Shown one piece after another: positions 9,206-18,395 of a stretch of 64,000 bases of DNA. The notes beneath the pieces are model-generated. The model worked only from the letters and a program-made list of their open reading frames with translations, was not told where the DNA came from and did no database searches. The translations under genes were made by a program, and so were the position numbers. The number at the start of each line of letters is the position of its first letter. Position 1 is the stretch's first letter. Source of the stretch: Flavobacteriaceae bacterium UBA1682 (GTDB lineage Bacteria > Bacteroidota > Bacteroidia > Flavobacteriales > Flavobacteriaceae); contig DCKE01000011.1 of the NCBI GenBank assembly GCA_002320285.1, forward strand, positions 1-64,000. The letters run 5' to 3'.

Positions 9206-9543
9206 AAAAAAAGGATTTTTAATTAATAAACAAGTATGATTTTTCGTTGGGACCACAGTTACGTTTTTTTCAAACTCTGCCCCACCCGAATTTTGATGAT
9301 TGACAAATCGAGCAGGCTGCACTAAATACACCACATAGAACCTCTTAACGGCAATAACCAAGAGCGGCAATATTACTATTTTTTAGACAGCAAACACAGT
9401 AAAAAACCATCATTTTTCACCACATATATAGGAAAGCACTTTGATAATTGGCTGCAGATCGTTGCGAGTGAATTAAAATTAAAAAAGCCGAACTCAATAA
9501 ATATTGAATTCGGCTCTCAAAAAAAAGTTATTGACACGTACAA
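9206..9543. other. 338-base gene-free region
   Basis: Between the GNAT start and the end of the TauE-like gene. It holds the minus-strand terminator at 9486-9515. On the plus strand an open stretch without a start codon (9326 to about 9490) has protein-like composition but no recognised family, so I do not call a gene there. Confidence 0.6.
9486..9515 (-). terminator. Terminator of the cbb3 accessory genes
   Basis: Arms 9486-9499 and 9502-9515 form a 14-bp stem with one mismatch, ending in a run of six A on the plus strand (six U in the minus transcript). It lies 28 bases past the TauE-like stop. Confidence 0.8.
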
Positions 9544-10239
9544 TCAACAATCCGCATTTGCTTTTACAAAGAGATTTAATGTATCCGGAGAAAGAAAAGG
9601 AATATCCAATCCCAATCCACGAATAATAAATACAATACCAAAAAATACAATCACTACAGGATAGTACTTTAAAATTTTTGATCGGAATGAAACCGAAAAC
9701 AAATCTTTTGCATAGACTATGGCACTCATCAACGGCACAGTACCCAAACCAAATAAGGCCATATACAAAGCCCCTAATGCAATATCTTGTGTTGCAAGAG
9801 CTCCAAACAAGGCTACATATACCATTCCACAAGGTAAAAAACCATTAAAGAACCCTATTAAATACAAGGAGCCCTTTGATTTTTTTTTAAATTGTTTTCC
9901 CAAAGCTTGTTTCAATTTCGATACCAAACGGTAAATCGGCATTAAAAAGTTTAGTCTCCCCAATCTTTGCTGTGGTATCATCACATAAACAATCATCAAT
10001 ACCCCTATGATGATCGAGACCTGCTGTTGCAATCCCGCTAAAAAAAGACCTTTACCGAAAAAACCAAATATCAAGCCTAAACTAGCATAGGCAGTTATTC
10101 TTCCTAGGTGATAAGTACATATTTCGATTACCTTCTGCGCTGTATTATTCCTTGAAACAGGAAGCATTATAGCAATCGGACCACACATACCGATACAATG
10201 TAAACTGCTTATGAGTCCGAAAATCAACGCTGTAATCAA
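9544..10239 (-). CDS. TauE/SafE or DsbD-like membrane protein of the cbb3 cluster
   Basis: A 231-residue membrane protein with about six spans. It begins with the conserved HCIGMCGP motif near residues 14-21, the hallmark of the UreH/DsbD_2-like branch often annotated as sulfite exporter TauE/SafE that accompanies cbb3 oxidase genes. A metal-handling role, probably copper delivery for oxidase assembly, is inferred from context. A second glycine-proline motif, GFFNGFLPCGMVYVAL, marks the start of the second half. The start codon is TTG at 10239, six bases after the ccoH stop: no ATG precedes the HCIGMCGP motif. It is the last gene of the operon. Confidence 0.75.
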   Translation of the reverse strand: MITALIFGLISSLHCIGMCGPIAIMLPVSRNNTAQKVIEICTYHLGRITAYASLGLIFGFFGKGLFLAGLQQQVSIIIGVLMIVYVMIPQQRLGRLNFLMPIYRLVSKLKQALGKQFKKKSKGSLYLIGFFNGFLPCGMVYVALFGALATQDIALGALYMALFGLGTVPLMSAIVYAKDLFSVSFRSKILKYYPVVIVFFGIVFIIRGLGLDIPFLSPDTLNLFVKANADC

Positions 10240-10245
10240 AATAAC

Positions 10246-10695
10246 CTATTTTAAAGTAAGGTATTCCGTAACACGGTATCCTTTGTTTTTATGTTCCCAA
10301 TCAACAGTTATATTCCAGCGACCGTCTACCAGATCTTTGTTAGGTATGAGCAAATTTGAAGAAGATAATGAAATTGGGATTTCAAAATCTAATTTCTGGT
10401 TAGACGGTCTGTAAAGGAATATAGTTCCTGTAATATCTTTATAATCAAATTCGTCTGAAAAAACGATTTGTAATCCGTCAGCAACTTGTATAAGTTGGAC
10501 TGCCTGATTTACTTTATTAGAATTTACTTCACGATCATAAACGCCATCGACCTTTATTTCTTCTTGATAGTAATTCTCTGTCACTAATTCGTTATCGTAA
10601 GCAGAATTGGTTTGTACTTTAATGACATATTGTAAAATAAAAGCCATAAATAAAACTATAGCAATAACGATTCCTGTTCCCCAATTAAATTTCAT
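10246..10695 (-). CDS. ccoH: FixH/CcoH family cbb3 oxidase assembly protein
   Basis: A 149-residue protein with one N-terminal membrane span (residues about 5-25) followed by a periplasmic domain containing the family signature near ENYYQEEIKVD. FixH/CcoH interacts with assembly intermediates of the cbb3 oxidase. It lies 100 bases downstream of ccoG and 6 bases upstream of the TauE-like gene. The gap to ccoG holds a small 6-bp hairpin (TTGTTG/CAACAA at 10750-10765) without a T tract. Confidence 0.85.
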   Translation of the reverse strand: MKFNWGTGIVIAIVLFMAFILQYVIKVQTNSAYDNELVTENYYQEEIKVDGVYDREVNSNKVNQAVQLIQVADGLQIVFSDEFDYKDITGTIFLYRPSNQKLDFEIPISLSSSNLLIPNKDLVDGRWNITVDWEHKNKGYRVTEYLTLK

Positions 10696-10795
10696 AAGTA
10701 CTTATTTATTAATTAATCAAAATGGTTTCGCAATCCTTATATAGTAATATTGTTGCTTACAACAAGCCGTTAATTGTGCGATTCCATTCTTTATT

Positions 10796-12217
10796 TTAAT
10801 TGAAGGTTCTTGGCCCTAAGAAATTCGTAGTGGTTGTTTCTACCAATTCATCGCCATCGTATACTTCAATTTTCACATTTGTTTTATAACTTTTAAGAAA
10901 TGCCGGATTGATTTCAATAAACAGTGTTCCCTGTGCGTACTCGCCTTTTTCAATTTTAATCACTGGTTTACCAACCAATATAACTTTTCCCCCTTTAGGA
11001 TCCGCTATTTTAAAATTAATTTGTTCGAAATCCTTAACCGTTTTATTTACTATTTTAAAGGTATAAACATTACTTATATTTTCTCCTTTATGCTCAAACG
11101 TTTGTCCAGGTAATCGCAACACTGTAGCTTCTACATCATTTCTTAAAAACAACAATCCACATAAAATCCCTATCAAGATAAACAAAACTGCCGTATATCC
11201 TTTCATTCTAGGTGTAAAAGTGAATTTTTCGTTTTTAACGATTTCATCCTCAGAAGCATATCGAATCAGTCCTTTCGGCAGATCAATACTCTCCATGATA
11301 TGATCACATTCATCAATACAAGCCGTACAATTCACACATTCCAACTGGGTTCCATTACGAATATCAATACCCGTAGGACACACGTTGACACATTGTTTAC
11401 AATCAATACAGTCACCAACGCCTTCTTCTGCTCTATTTTGATCCTTTTTAAATTTTGCCCGACCTTGTTCCCGCTCTCCACGAACGTGATCGTAGGCCAC
11501 AATAATCGATTTATTATCTAATAGAACACCTTGCAGTCTCCCATAAGGGCAAGCAATAATACAGACTTGTTCTCTAAACCAAGCAAAGACAAAATAGAAT
11601 ACTCCTGTAAAAATCAACAAGGCTATTATGGTGCTTATATGATCTGCTGGACCTTCTTTAATCATAGCCAAAACCGCATCACTTCCAATAATATACGAAA
11701 GGAAAACATTGGCTATTAAAAATGAGATGATAAAATACAAAATCCATTTAAACGTTCTTTTGCGTATTTTCTCAGCGTCCCATTTTTGCTTTTTTAATCG
11801 GATTTGCGCTCCCCGATCACCGTCAATCCAGTAATCAATTCGCCTAAAAACCATTTCCATAAAAATGGTCTGTGGACAAATCCATCCACAAAATATTCTT
11901 CCAAATGCGACGGTAAAGAGTGTTACAAAAACCACCCCTACAATCATCGATATCACTACCAAATAAAAATCTTGTGGCCAAAATGTGAATCCGAAAATAT
12001 TAAACTTACGATCGATCACATTTAATAAAACAAACTGATTGCCATTAATTTTGATAAATGGAAAAGAGAAAAGCATCGCGAGTAAGACATAACTAACTAT
12101 CTTCCTCTTGTTATAAAATTTTCCGGAAGGTTTTTTGGGGAAAACCCAGGCTCTTTTACCTTCTTCATTTATTGTACCAATAGTATCTCTAAAACTTTCA
12201 TCAGGTAATTTCGACAT
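10796..12217 (-). CDS. ccoG: Cytochrome c oxidase accessory protein CcoG
   Basis: A 473-residue membrane-bound iron-sulfur protein (RdxA/FixG family), linked to copper reduction for the cbb3 oxidase. About five spans are visible. The first half carries CGWICPQT near residue 100 and ACPYGRLQG near 225. The ferredoxin-like segment has two clusters of cysteines, CIDCKQCVNVCP and CVNCTACIDECD, enough for two [4Fe-4S] clusters. The C-terminal 120 residues after the last span fit the FixG_C immunoglobulin-like domain. It follows ccoP after 74 bases that hold a long hairpin. Confidence 0.93.
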   Translation of the reverse strand: MSKLPDESFRDTIGTINEEGKRAWVFPKKPSGKFYNKRKIVSYVLLAMLFSFPFIKINGNQFVLLNVIDRKFNIFGFTFWPQDFYLVVISMIVGVVFVTLFTVAFGRIFCGWICPQTIFMEMVFRRIDYWIDGDRGAQIRLKKQKWDAEKIRKRTFKWILYFIISFLIANVFLSYIIGSDAVLAMIKEGPADHISTIIALLIFTGVFYFVFAWFREQVCIIACPYGRLQGVLLDNKSIIVAYDHVRGEREQGRAKFKKDQNRAEEGVGDCIDCKQCVNVCPTGIDIRNGTQLECVNCTACIDECDHIMESIDLPKGLIRYASEDEIVKNEKFTFTPRMKGYTAVLFILIGILCGLLFLRNDVEATVLRLPGQTFEHKGENISNVYTFKIVNKTVKDFEQINFKIADPKGGKVILVGKPVIKIEKGEYAQGTLFIEINPAFLKSYKTNVKIEVYDGDELVETTTTNFLGPRTFN

Positions 12218-12236
12218 CGCATCTCAAGTTTTAAAC

Positions 12237-12274
12237 CGATATAAGCTCAGGTATTACAACCTCAGCTTATATCG
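12237..12274. other. Intercistronic hairpin between ccoP and ccoG
   Basis: Arms 12237-12252 and 12259-12274 pair over 16 bp with a single C-C mismatch around a 6-base loop. No T tract follows in the minus-strand transcript, so it is not a classic terminator. It could protect the upstream ccoNOQP message or set the ratio between oxidase subunits and assembly factors. Confidence 0.65.
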
Positions 12275-12291
12275 AATAATAATAATTTTAG

Positions 12292-13251
12292 TTATTCTAC
12301 TGGATTCGGTTCCGTAGCAGGTACCGAATCATTAGCAACCTCACTTGCAACGGTAGTGGCAGGTGCCGCTTCTGTGTTATCAACCCAAACTTCTCCTTCT
12401 GCAGCTTTAGCATCAGCAGGATTGGTACCGTGAAGGGTTAAAACATAACTCGCTATCTTAGCAATATCTGATGGTTTGATGCTAGTTTTCCAAGCAACCA
12501 TACCTTTACCATCTCGACCACCTTCCATAATGGTATTAAACACATTTTTAATACCACCACCAAGAATCCAGTGATCATCAGTTAAATTTGGTCCAATTCC
12601 ACCTCCACCATCTGCGCGGTGACAAACGACACAGTTTACTTCAAATAGTTTTTTACCTTCAGCTAAATCAGCGGCATCATCTAAAAACACTACTTGGTCT
12701 GCTGTCAACATATCTGGAGCTGTTTTCTTGTATTCTTCCACAGCAAGTTGAGCAGCTAACATTTCTTTCTCGAATTCTGTCGTCTGATTATCACCATTAA
12801 ACATGTGGAATCGCGCCATATAAACTACTGCAAAAACGATCGTTGCATAGAATAAATATACCCACCATGGTGGTAGCTCATTGTCAAGCTCCTTGATTCC
12901 ATCATAATCATGGTCTAACAGCAAAGCACCTTCTTCATCGATACCTTTTGTACGCGTTAGTTTTTTCATCAATTTTTTATAGAAAGCCGATTCTGTAAAA
13001 GGCAAAGCTTCTAAACGCTCCTGTTCTGCTCGTTCCTCTTCTGTCATTAATCTCGACATTACTTTATCGGTAGCTGCAGCAACAATTTCAACCGCTATTA
13101 AAGCAAATAAAAATAAAAACAAAAGCACTAACACCACTGGATACGTCATAAAAGCAGGTTGATCACCTGAATCAATAGCGTACTCCAAAGCAAAGAAAAA
13201 CAAAGCAAAGAGGACAGGAACTCTGACGTATACTGGAAAATATTTTTTCAT
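12292..13251 (-). CDS. ccoP: cbb3 oxidase subunit III, single-haem CcoP
   Basis: Membrane-anchored cytochrome c that passes electrons to the catalytic subunit. Two N-terminal spans are followed by a charged linker, the CcoP signature DNELPPWWVYLFY (about 123-135) at the third span, and one cytochrome c domain with a single CxxCH (Cys207, Cys210, His211) and a likely axial Met in GKGMVAWK. Proteobacterial CcoP has two haems; here only one motif exists, as is common in Bacteroidota. The 319 residues end in an Ala/Pro/Val-rich acidic tail of about 40 residues that looks flexible. Its start is 6 bases after the ccoQ stop. Confidence 0.93.
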   Translation of the reverse strand: MKKYFPVYVRVPVLFALFFFALEYAIDSGDQPAFMTYPVVLVLLFLFLFALIAVEIVAAATDKVMSRLMTEEERAEQERLEALPFTESAFYKKLMKKLTRTKGIDEEGALLLDHDYDGIKELDNELPPWWVYLFYATIVFAVVYMARFHMFNGDNQTTEFEKEMLAAQLAVEEYKKTAPDMLTADQVVFLDDAADLAEGKKLFEVNCVVCHRADGGGGIGPNLTDDHWILGGGIKNVFNTIMEGGRDGKGMVAWKTSIKPSDIAKIASYVLTLHGTNPADAKAAEGEVWVDNTEAAPATTVASEVANDSVPATEPNPVE

Positions 13252-13257
13252 GTCTAC

Positions 13258-13455
13258 TTATTTTTTTGATACATTATTCATTTCTAATTCTTCCTCAAAA
13301 GGAAGCTGACTCAACTCCTTGATTTTATCTTTCTTATAAGTATAGACCCACAGGGTAAGTCCTGCGAAAAAGACAAAGAAAATGATCAAAGCGATGATCG
13401 GATAAATCTCAATTCCTGAAATCGTATCCATATTGTGTTTAATGAACTTTAACAT
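13258..13455 (-). CDS. ccoQ: cbb3 oxidase subunit CcoQ
   Basis: A 65-residue single-span protein; the span is about residues 15-38, with a basic YTYKKDK patch after it. CcoQ is thought to stabilise the cbb3 complex. It sits between ccoNO and ccoP with 6-base gaps on both sides, which fixes its identity more than its sequence does. Confidence 0.85.
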   Translation of the reverse strand: MLKFIKHNMDTISGIEIYPIIALIIFFVFFAGLTLWVYTYKKDKIKELSQLPFEEELEMNNVSKK

Positions 13456-13461
13456 AGTCGA

Positions 13462-15648
13462 CTATTTTTCAGCTGTTTTAACCTTAATATCCGTACCTAG
13501 ACGTTGTAGATAAGCAATCATTGCTGTGATTTCACGTTCACTCATCGGAACAAATTCTTCACCACGCGTTGCTGCATTCTTTTTACTTTCCTCATAACTT
13601 TTTACGAAGTCTGGGTCATTTTCTAGGTTTTTCTCGATTTGTTCCGCTTGAGCTTTCATATTGGCTCTTGCATTAGTAATGTCTTCTTCCGTATATGGAA
13701 CACCTAATTTAACCATCACTCGCATCTTCGTTTCTATGTCTGAATGGTCCATCACTTTATTATCAAACATCCATTTATAGGCTGGCATGATTGAATTTGG
13801 TGACGTACTTTGTGGATCATACATGTGATTAAAATGCCAGTTGTCTGAATATTTACCTCCGATTCTCATTAAATCCGGTCCGGTTCTCTTAGACCCCCAT
13901 AAGAATGGATGATCATAAACATATTCACCCGATTTAGAGTACTCTCCATAACGTTCCACTTCAGAACGGAAAGGACGAATCATTTGTGAGTGACATCCCA
14001 CACAACCTTCTCGAATATATAAATCCCTACCTTGTAGCTCTAAAGGAGAATACGGTTTAACACTTGAAATCGTAGGTATATTTGATTTGACTACTATGGT
14101 CGGAACGATCTGTATGATACCTCCAATCAAGATTACAACAGTAGCCAAAATGGTTAATTGAATTGGCTTTCTCTCTAACCAACTATGGAAACCTTCAGCA
14201 CCAATTCTCTTCGGTGATATTTTAGCTAAAGCTGGAGCTTCTGCATATTCATCAACGATAGCTTCCCCTTTTCGCACTGTTTTATATACGTTATAAACCA
14301 ATACCAACATACCGATAATGTATAGTGATCCACCAATAGCTCTCATCCAATACATCGGTAAGATAGCCGTAACGGTTTCTAAGAAGTTACCATATTTAAG
14401 GGTTCCGTCAGGATTAAAATCTTTCCACATTAAGTGTTGATTAAAACCAGCTACATATAAAGGAATGGTATAAAGTATGATTCCCAATGTTCCAATCCAG
14501 AAATGGAAATTAGCTAAAGTTTTAGAATACAGTTCCGTTTTAGTCATTCTTGGTATCAACCAATACACCATACCGAAGGTCATGAACCCGTTCCAAGCCA
14601 AAGCTCCAACGTGAACGTGTGCAACGATCCAATCCGTAAAGTGAGCAATCGCATTTACGTTTTTAAGCGACAACATCGGCCCTTCAAAAGTAGCCATACC
14701 ATAACCGGTAATTGCTACAACAAAAAATTTCAAAACAGGGTCCACACGCACTTTATCCCACGCTCCGCGAAGTGTCAGCAAACCATTAATCATACCTCCC
14801 CAAGATGGAGCAATCAACATTACAGAGAATACAACTCCTAAATTTTGTGCCCATTCTGGTAAAGCAGAATACAATAAGTGATGGGGACCAGCCCATATAT
14901 ATAAGAAAATTAAAGACCAAAAGTGAATAATCGAAAGTCTATAAGAATAGATTGGTCTATTGGCTGCTTTGGGTAAATAGTAGTACATCAATCCCAAGAA
15001 CGGTGTAGTCAAGAAAAATGCCACAGCATTATGCCCATACCACCACTGAACCAAGGCATCTTGTACCCCTGCATAAACCGAATACGATTTTAATGCGTGA
15101 ACTGGTAATTCTAAACTGTTGAATATATGCAATACAGCCACTGTAACGAAAGTTGCGATATAGAACCAAATTGCCACATATAAATGACGCTCTCTTCTAC
15201 GCATAATTGTCATGATCATATTGACTCCAAAGATCACCCAGATCAGAGCAATCATAATATCAATAGGCCATTCTAGCTCAGCATACTCTTTGGATGAAGT
15301 AAAGCCCAACGGCAGAGTAATAACCGCAGAAATGATGATGATCTGCCATCCCCAAAAGTGGATTTTGCTTAGTACATCACTAAACATTCTAGCCTTAAGT
15401 AATCGCTGCAAAGAATAATAGATCCCAGCGAATATAGCATTACCCACAAACGCAAAAATTACTGCATTGGTATGTAATGGTCTCAGTCTACCATAACTTA
15501 ACCACGGTATACCGTCGGTTAAATTTGGAAACAAAAACAATACAGCCAAGAGCAATCCTACCAACATTCCTATCGCTCCAAATAAGATTGAAGCATAAAG
15601 AAACTTCTTTACAATTTTGTTATCGTAATAAAATTGTTGCACTTCCAT
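13462..15648 (-). CDS. ccoNO: cbb3 oxidase fused subunits I and II
   Basis: The catalytic core of the proton-pumping cbb3 terminal oxidase. Residues 1-460 are CcoN with about twelve spans and the metal ligands expected: His59 (RPLHTN), His206 in WWYGHNAVAF for copper B, His256-257 (GPHHLL), and His344/His346 (AHVHVG). After a linker and another span near 500, residues 530-728 are CcoO, with haem motif Cys549-x-x-Cys552-His553 followed by MIRPF and GPDL. Proteobacteria encode these as two genes; the fusion is usual in Bacteroidota. It follows ccoS after 6 bases. Confidence 0.95.
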   Translation of the reverse strand: MEVQQFYYDNKIVKKFLYASILFGAIGMLVGLLLAVLFLFPNLTDGIPWLSYGRLRPLHTNAVIFAFVGNAIFAGIYYSLQRLLKARMFSDVLSKIHFWGWQIIIISAVITLPLGFTSSKEYAELEWPIDIMIALIWVIFGVNMIMTIMRRRERHLYVAIWFYIATFVTVAVLHIFNSLELPVHALKSYSVYAGVQDALVQWWYGHNAVAFFLTTPFLGLMYYYLPKAANRPIYSYRLSIIHFWSLIFLYIWAGPHHLLYSALPEWAQNLGVVFSVMLIAPSWGGMINGLLTLRGAWDKVRVDPVLKFFVVAITGYGMATFEGPMLSLKNVNAIAHFTDWIVAHVHVGALAWNGFMTFGMVYWLIPRMTKTELYSKTLANFHFWIGTLGIILYTIPLYVAGFNQHLMWKDFNPDGTLKYGNFLETVTAILPMYWMRAIGGSLYIIGMLVLVYNVYKTVRKGEAIVDEYAEAPALAKISPKRIGAEGFHSWLERKPIQLTILATVVILIGGIIQIVPTIVVKSNIPTISSVKPYSPLELQGRDLYIREGCVGCHSQMIRPFRSEVERYGEYSKSGEYVYDHPFLWGSKRTGPDLMRIGGKYSDNWHFNHMYDPQSTSPNSIMPAYKWMFDNKVMDHSDIETKMRVMVKLGVPYTEEDITNARANMKAQAEQIEKNLENDPDFVKSYEESKKNAATRGEEFVPMSEREITAMIAYLQRLGTDIKVKTAEK

Positions 15649-15654
15649 AGTTGT

Positions 15655-15849
15655 TTATATTTGATTTTCATTATTTTTTTTAAGACTAGGCTCTTCCTTT
15701 TTAGATTTAAGTTCATCGTCAAAGAGCATGCGAACAGAGGGCGTGTAATCGTCATCAAATTGACCACTCCGAACGGATTTAATAAACAAGTACAAGAAGA
15801 CCGCAGCAACAAAAATGCTGATACAGATTAAAATATAAATAACACTCAT
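15655..15849 (-). CDS. ccoS: cbb3 oxidase assembly protein CcoS
   Basis: A 64-residue protein with one N-terminal span (residues 3-24) followed by the typical SGQFDD motif and a charged tail. CcoS is needed for cofactor insertion into the cbb3 oxidase. It is the first gene after the FNR-like palindrome, so it heads the ccoS-ccoNO-ccoQ-ccoP unit. Confidence 0.88.
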   Translation of the reverse strand: MSVIYILICISIFVAAVFLYLFIKSVRSGQFDDDYTPSVRMLFDDELKSKKEEPSLKKNNENQI

Positions 15850-15866
15850 ACCTCTATAATTTACAT

Positions 15867-15874
15867 CAAAATTA
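15867..15874 (-). promoter_or_regulatory. Minus 7 element of the ccoS-ccoNOQP operon
   Basis: TAATTTTG on the minus strand matches TAnnTTTG. The expected -33 place lacks TTTG and lies next to the FNR-like palindrome, as expected for an activator-dependent promoter. The inferred start is near 15863. Confidence 0.6.
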
Positions 15875-15892
15875 ACTTATCCTTTATTAATA

Positions 15893-15914
15893 AAACATGA
15901 TATTTATCACGTTT
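15893..15914. promoter_or_regulatory. FNR-like operator upstream of ccoS
   Basis: A 22-base inverted repeat with 9 of 10 matching arm positions around a TT centre. Its core is TGAT-ATTT-ATCA, the FNR core TGAT-N4-ATCA. Its centre at 15903.5 is about 41 bases upstream of the inferred transcription start, the class II activator position. Confidence 0.65.
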
Positions 15915-15948
15915 CCCATCAATTTGATTGGTTTTTATTAATTTTTTT

Positions 15949-18330
15949 TTAAGATTTTTTATGAGAATAATAATTGCTCATAATCGTCACGAAACTGATC
16001 ATCGATGCCGTACTAATTGGCATTAAAATAGCCGCTATAAGAGGCGATAAATGGTTACTAACCGCAAATGATAATCCAATAACATTGTAAGTAAGCGCCA
16101 AAACATAACTCATTTTAATGGTCTTAATCGCATTTTTCGAATAGGTCAAATAGTAATCGATTTTTCCAAACTGAGATGCGTCGAGTATAGCATCACTTGC
16201 CGGTGTAAAAACGTTGACATTTTCAGCGATCGAAACACCTACATTACTCTGAGCCAAAGCACCCGCATCGTTCAATCCATCACCAACCATCATCACATTG
16301 GCCCCGTTTTGTTGCAGTGTTTTTATATACTCGAGTTTTTCTTCGGGTTTTTGATTAAAGACCAAAGTCGTTGAAGTGGGCAATATCGCTTTTAAAAACG
16401 ACGCCTCTCCTTCATTATCCCCAGACAACACATGTAGTTGATAACCTCTTTTAACCAGATTTGAAAATAAATCCTCCAATCCAGCACGATACTGATTTTC
16501 AAAAACAAATCGTCCTTTGTTCACCCCTGCTATTTGTATATATACTAAGGTTTGCACACTTTCAACAGTCTCTCGAACATCCAAGAATTTAGCCGAGCCG
16601 ATTTTATAAGACATTCCATCGACAACTCCTTCTAAACCGGCGCCCGATATCTCTTGAAAACCTTCAACTTTCACGATTACACCTTGCGGTAAAAAACTAT
16701 ACAACCTTCGACTTAAGGGGTGATTTGATCCCCTGATAATGTTTTTTATAGCGCTTTTTTCTCGATCCGTCAACTCCTCTCCTTCATAGCGGATTTGAGA
16801 TTCGATCTGGGTAGTCAGTGTACCGGTTTTGTCAAAAACCAAGGTGTCGACTTTAGCCAGTTGTTCGACTACAGTTACATTTTTAAGATAAAATTTCTTA
16901 CGCCCCATTATGCGAATTACATTTCCCAAAGTAAAAGGAGCTGTTAGCGCTAACGCGCAAGGACAGGCAACAATTAAGATCGCTGTAAATACATTAAACG
17001 CAGCATTAACGTCAATAAAAACCCAGTAAACAAAGGCGATGATAGACAAGGCAATTAATGCCGGCGTAAAATAATGACTAATTTGATCCGTTATCGTCCT
17101 GTATTTGATATCTACCTTTTTCTGAAAAACATCATTACTCCACAACTGAGTAAGATAACTCTGAGATACAGAACTAATCGTTTCAATCTCTATTAATTCC
17201 CCCACTTGCTTACCTCCCGCGAACAACTTGTCGCCAGATTTTTTCTCTACCGGTACGGCTTCACCAGTTACAAAACTATAATCGATAAAAGCGCTCTCTG
17301 AGATCAAAATACCGTCAACGGGAAGCAACTCTTGATTTCTAATCAACAAGCGATCTCCGGGTTCCACATCGTAAATCTGTACTGCGGATTCCGACTTATC
17401 TAAATTGAGTTTTGTAACCGCAATTGGGAAATAGGATTTATAGTCCCTTTCAAAGGACAAAAAGTTATAAGTACGTTGTTGAAAAATTTTACCCAGTAAC
17501 ATAAAGAAGACCAAGGCACACATACTATCGAAAAAACCCTGACCATGTCCTACAACAATGTCGACCACACTACGAATAAACATCACGATTATCCCTAGAG
17601 CCATCGGTATATCTATTGTGTACATCTTTGAACGAATCCCCTTCCATGCGGCTATATAATACCCAGAAGCTGAATAAAAAAACACCGGTAAAGACAATAA
17701 AAGTATTAACCATCGGAAAAAATCACGATACTCGTTAATCCAATAATCATCAATGTTAAAATATTCAGGAAACGACAACATCATTACATTTCCAAAACTA
17801 AAAAAGGCAATTCCTATTTTATATATCAGGCTTCGGTCAATCGACTGCTTTTTAACATCATAATTTTCTAAACTTATATAAGGATTATATCCAATTCTCC
17901 CCAATAATAATGCAATATCCTTTAGAGAAATTACAGAGGAATCGAAAGTGATCGTTACCTTTTTAATTGGAAAATTAACAACAGAACGATAAATACCCCC
18001 ATTCAGTTTTTGGAGATTTTCCAAGATCCAAATACACGAACTACAGTGAATATGAGGAATATAAAGCGTGACTACCGAAGTCTTCTCCTCCTCGAAATCT
18101 AATAGTTTGCTGCAAATTTCCGAATTATCTAAAAAATCATATTGTGTTGAAATCGCGTCTGGACTTGCTCCAGGAGATGACGCAAAATCATAGTAACTAC
18201 TGAGATCATTTTCACTAAATATCTCATACACAGTTTGACAACCTTTACAACAAAATTCCTTGTCATCGTATACCACACGATTAAACTTAGTCACCTCATT
18301 GCCACAGTGATAACACATTAAACTCCCCAT
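15949..18330 (-). CDS. ccoI: Copper-translocating P-type ATPase CcoI
   Basis: Exports or delivers copper for cbb3 oxidase assembly. The 793 residues contain an N-terminal cysteine pair region (CYHCG and CCKGC, residues 6-31), one heavy-metal domain with CSSC near 96-99, eight spans, the TGEAVPVEK actuator motif near 356, the membrane CPC motif near 456-458, the phosphorylation site DKTGT near 500 and MMVGDGLNDAGAL in the hinge. The reading frame also offers an ATG four codons in (18318), preceded by GGGGAG at Shine-Dalgarno distance; because a -7 element ends only 8 bases before the first ATG, the inner start may be the real one. It is divergent from the fnr-type gene. Confidence 0.92.
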   Translation of the reverse strand: MGSLMCYHCGNEVTKFNRVVYDDKEFCCKGCQTVYEIFSENDLSSYYDFASSPGASPDAISTQYDFLDNSEICSKLLDFEEEKTSVVTLYIPHIHCSSCIWILENLQKLNGGIYRSVVNFPIKKVTITFDSSVISLKDIALLLGRIGYNPYISLENYDVKKQSIDRSLIYKIGIAFFSFGNVMMLSFPEYFNIDDYWINEYRDFFRWLILLLSLPVFFYSASGYYIAAWKGIRSKMYTIDIPMALGIIVMFIRSVVDIVVGHGQGFFDSMCALVFFMLLGKIFQQRTYNFLSFERDYKSYFPIAVTKLNLDKSESAVQIYDVEPGDRLLIRNQELLPVDGILISESAFIDYSFVTGEAVPVEKKSGDKLFAGGKQVGELIEIETISSVSQSYLTQLWSNDVFQKKVDIKYRTITDQISHYFTPALIALSIIAFVYWVFIDVNAAFNVFTAILIVACPCALALTAPFTLGNVIRIMGRKKFYLKNVTVVEQLAKVDTLVFDKTGTLTTQIESQIRYEGEELTDREKSAIKNIIRGSNHPLSRRLYSFLPQGVIVKVEGFQEISGAGLEGVVDGMSYKIGSAKFLDVRETVESVQTLVYIQIAGVNKGRFVFENQYRAGLEDLFSNLVKRGYQLHVLSGDNEGEASFLKAILPTSTTLVFNQKPEEKLEYIKTLQQNGANVMMVGDGLNDAGALAQSNVGVSIAENVNVFTPASDAILDASQFGKIDYYLTYSKNAIKTIKMSYVLALTYNVIGLSFAVSNHLSPLIAAILMPISTASMISFVTIMSNYYSHKKS

Positions 18331-18337
18331 TTTTGCT

Positions 18338-18345
18338 CAAATTTA
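18338..18345 (-). promoter_or_regulatory. Minus 7 element of ccoI
   Basis: TAAATTTG on the minus strand matches TAnnTTTG. It would start the transcript only a few bases before the first ccoI ATG, giving a leaderless message or favouring the inner ATG at 18318. Confidence 0.45.
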
Positions 18346-18383
18346 CCTTTTACAAATTTCCTGTTATTCGCTTTGATAATATA

Positions 18384-18395
18384 TGACATTTATCA
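18384..18395. promoter_or_regulatory. FNR-like operator between ccoI and the Crp/Fnr gene
   Basis: TGAC-ATTT-ATCA differs by one base from the core of the site upstream of ccoS and shares the same ATTT centre; the wider inverted repeat is TATGA(N6)TCATA at 18382-18397. It overlaps the -33 region of the divergent regulator gene, suggesting autorepression, and lies about 50 bases upstream of the ccoI -7 element. Confidence 0.55.

Noticed and set aside
9206..9370. 55-codon upstream extension of the GNAT gene
   Set aside because: The added residues have no GNAT similarity and the natural fold begins just after the ATG at 9205.
9326..9490. Plus-strand open stretch with protein-like composition (FTTYIGKHFDNWLQI)
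   Set aside because: It has no start codon after the upstream stop, runs into the terminator and the antisense of the TauE-like gene, and matches no family I know.
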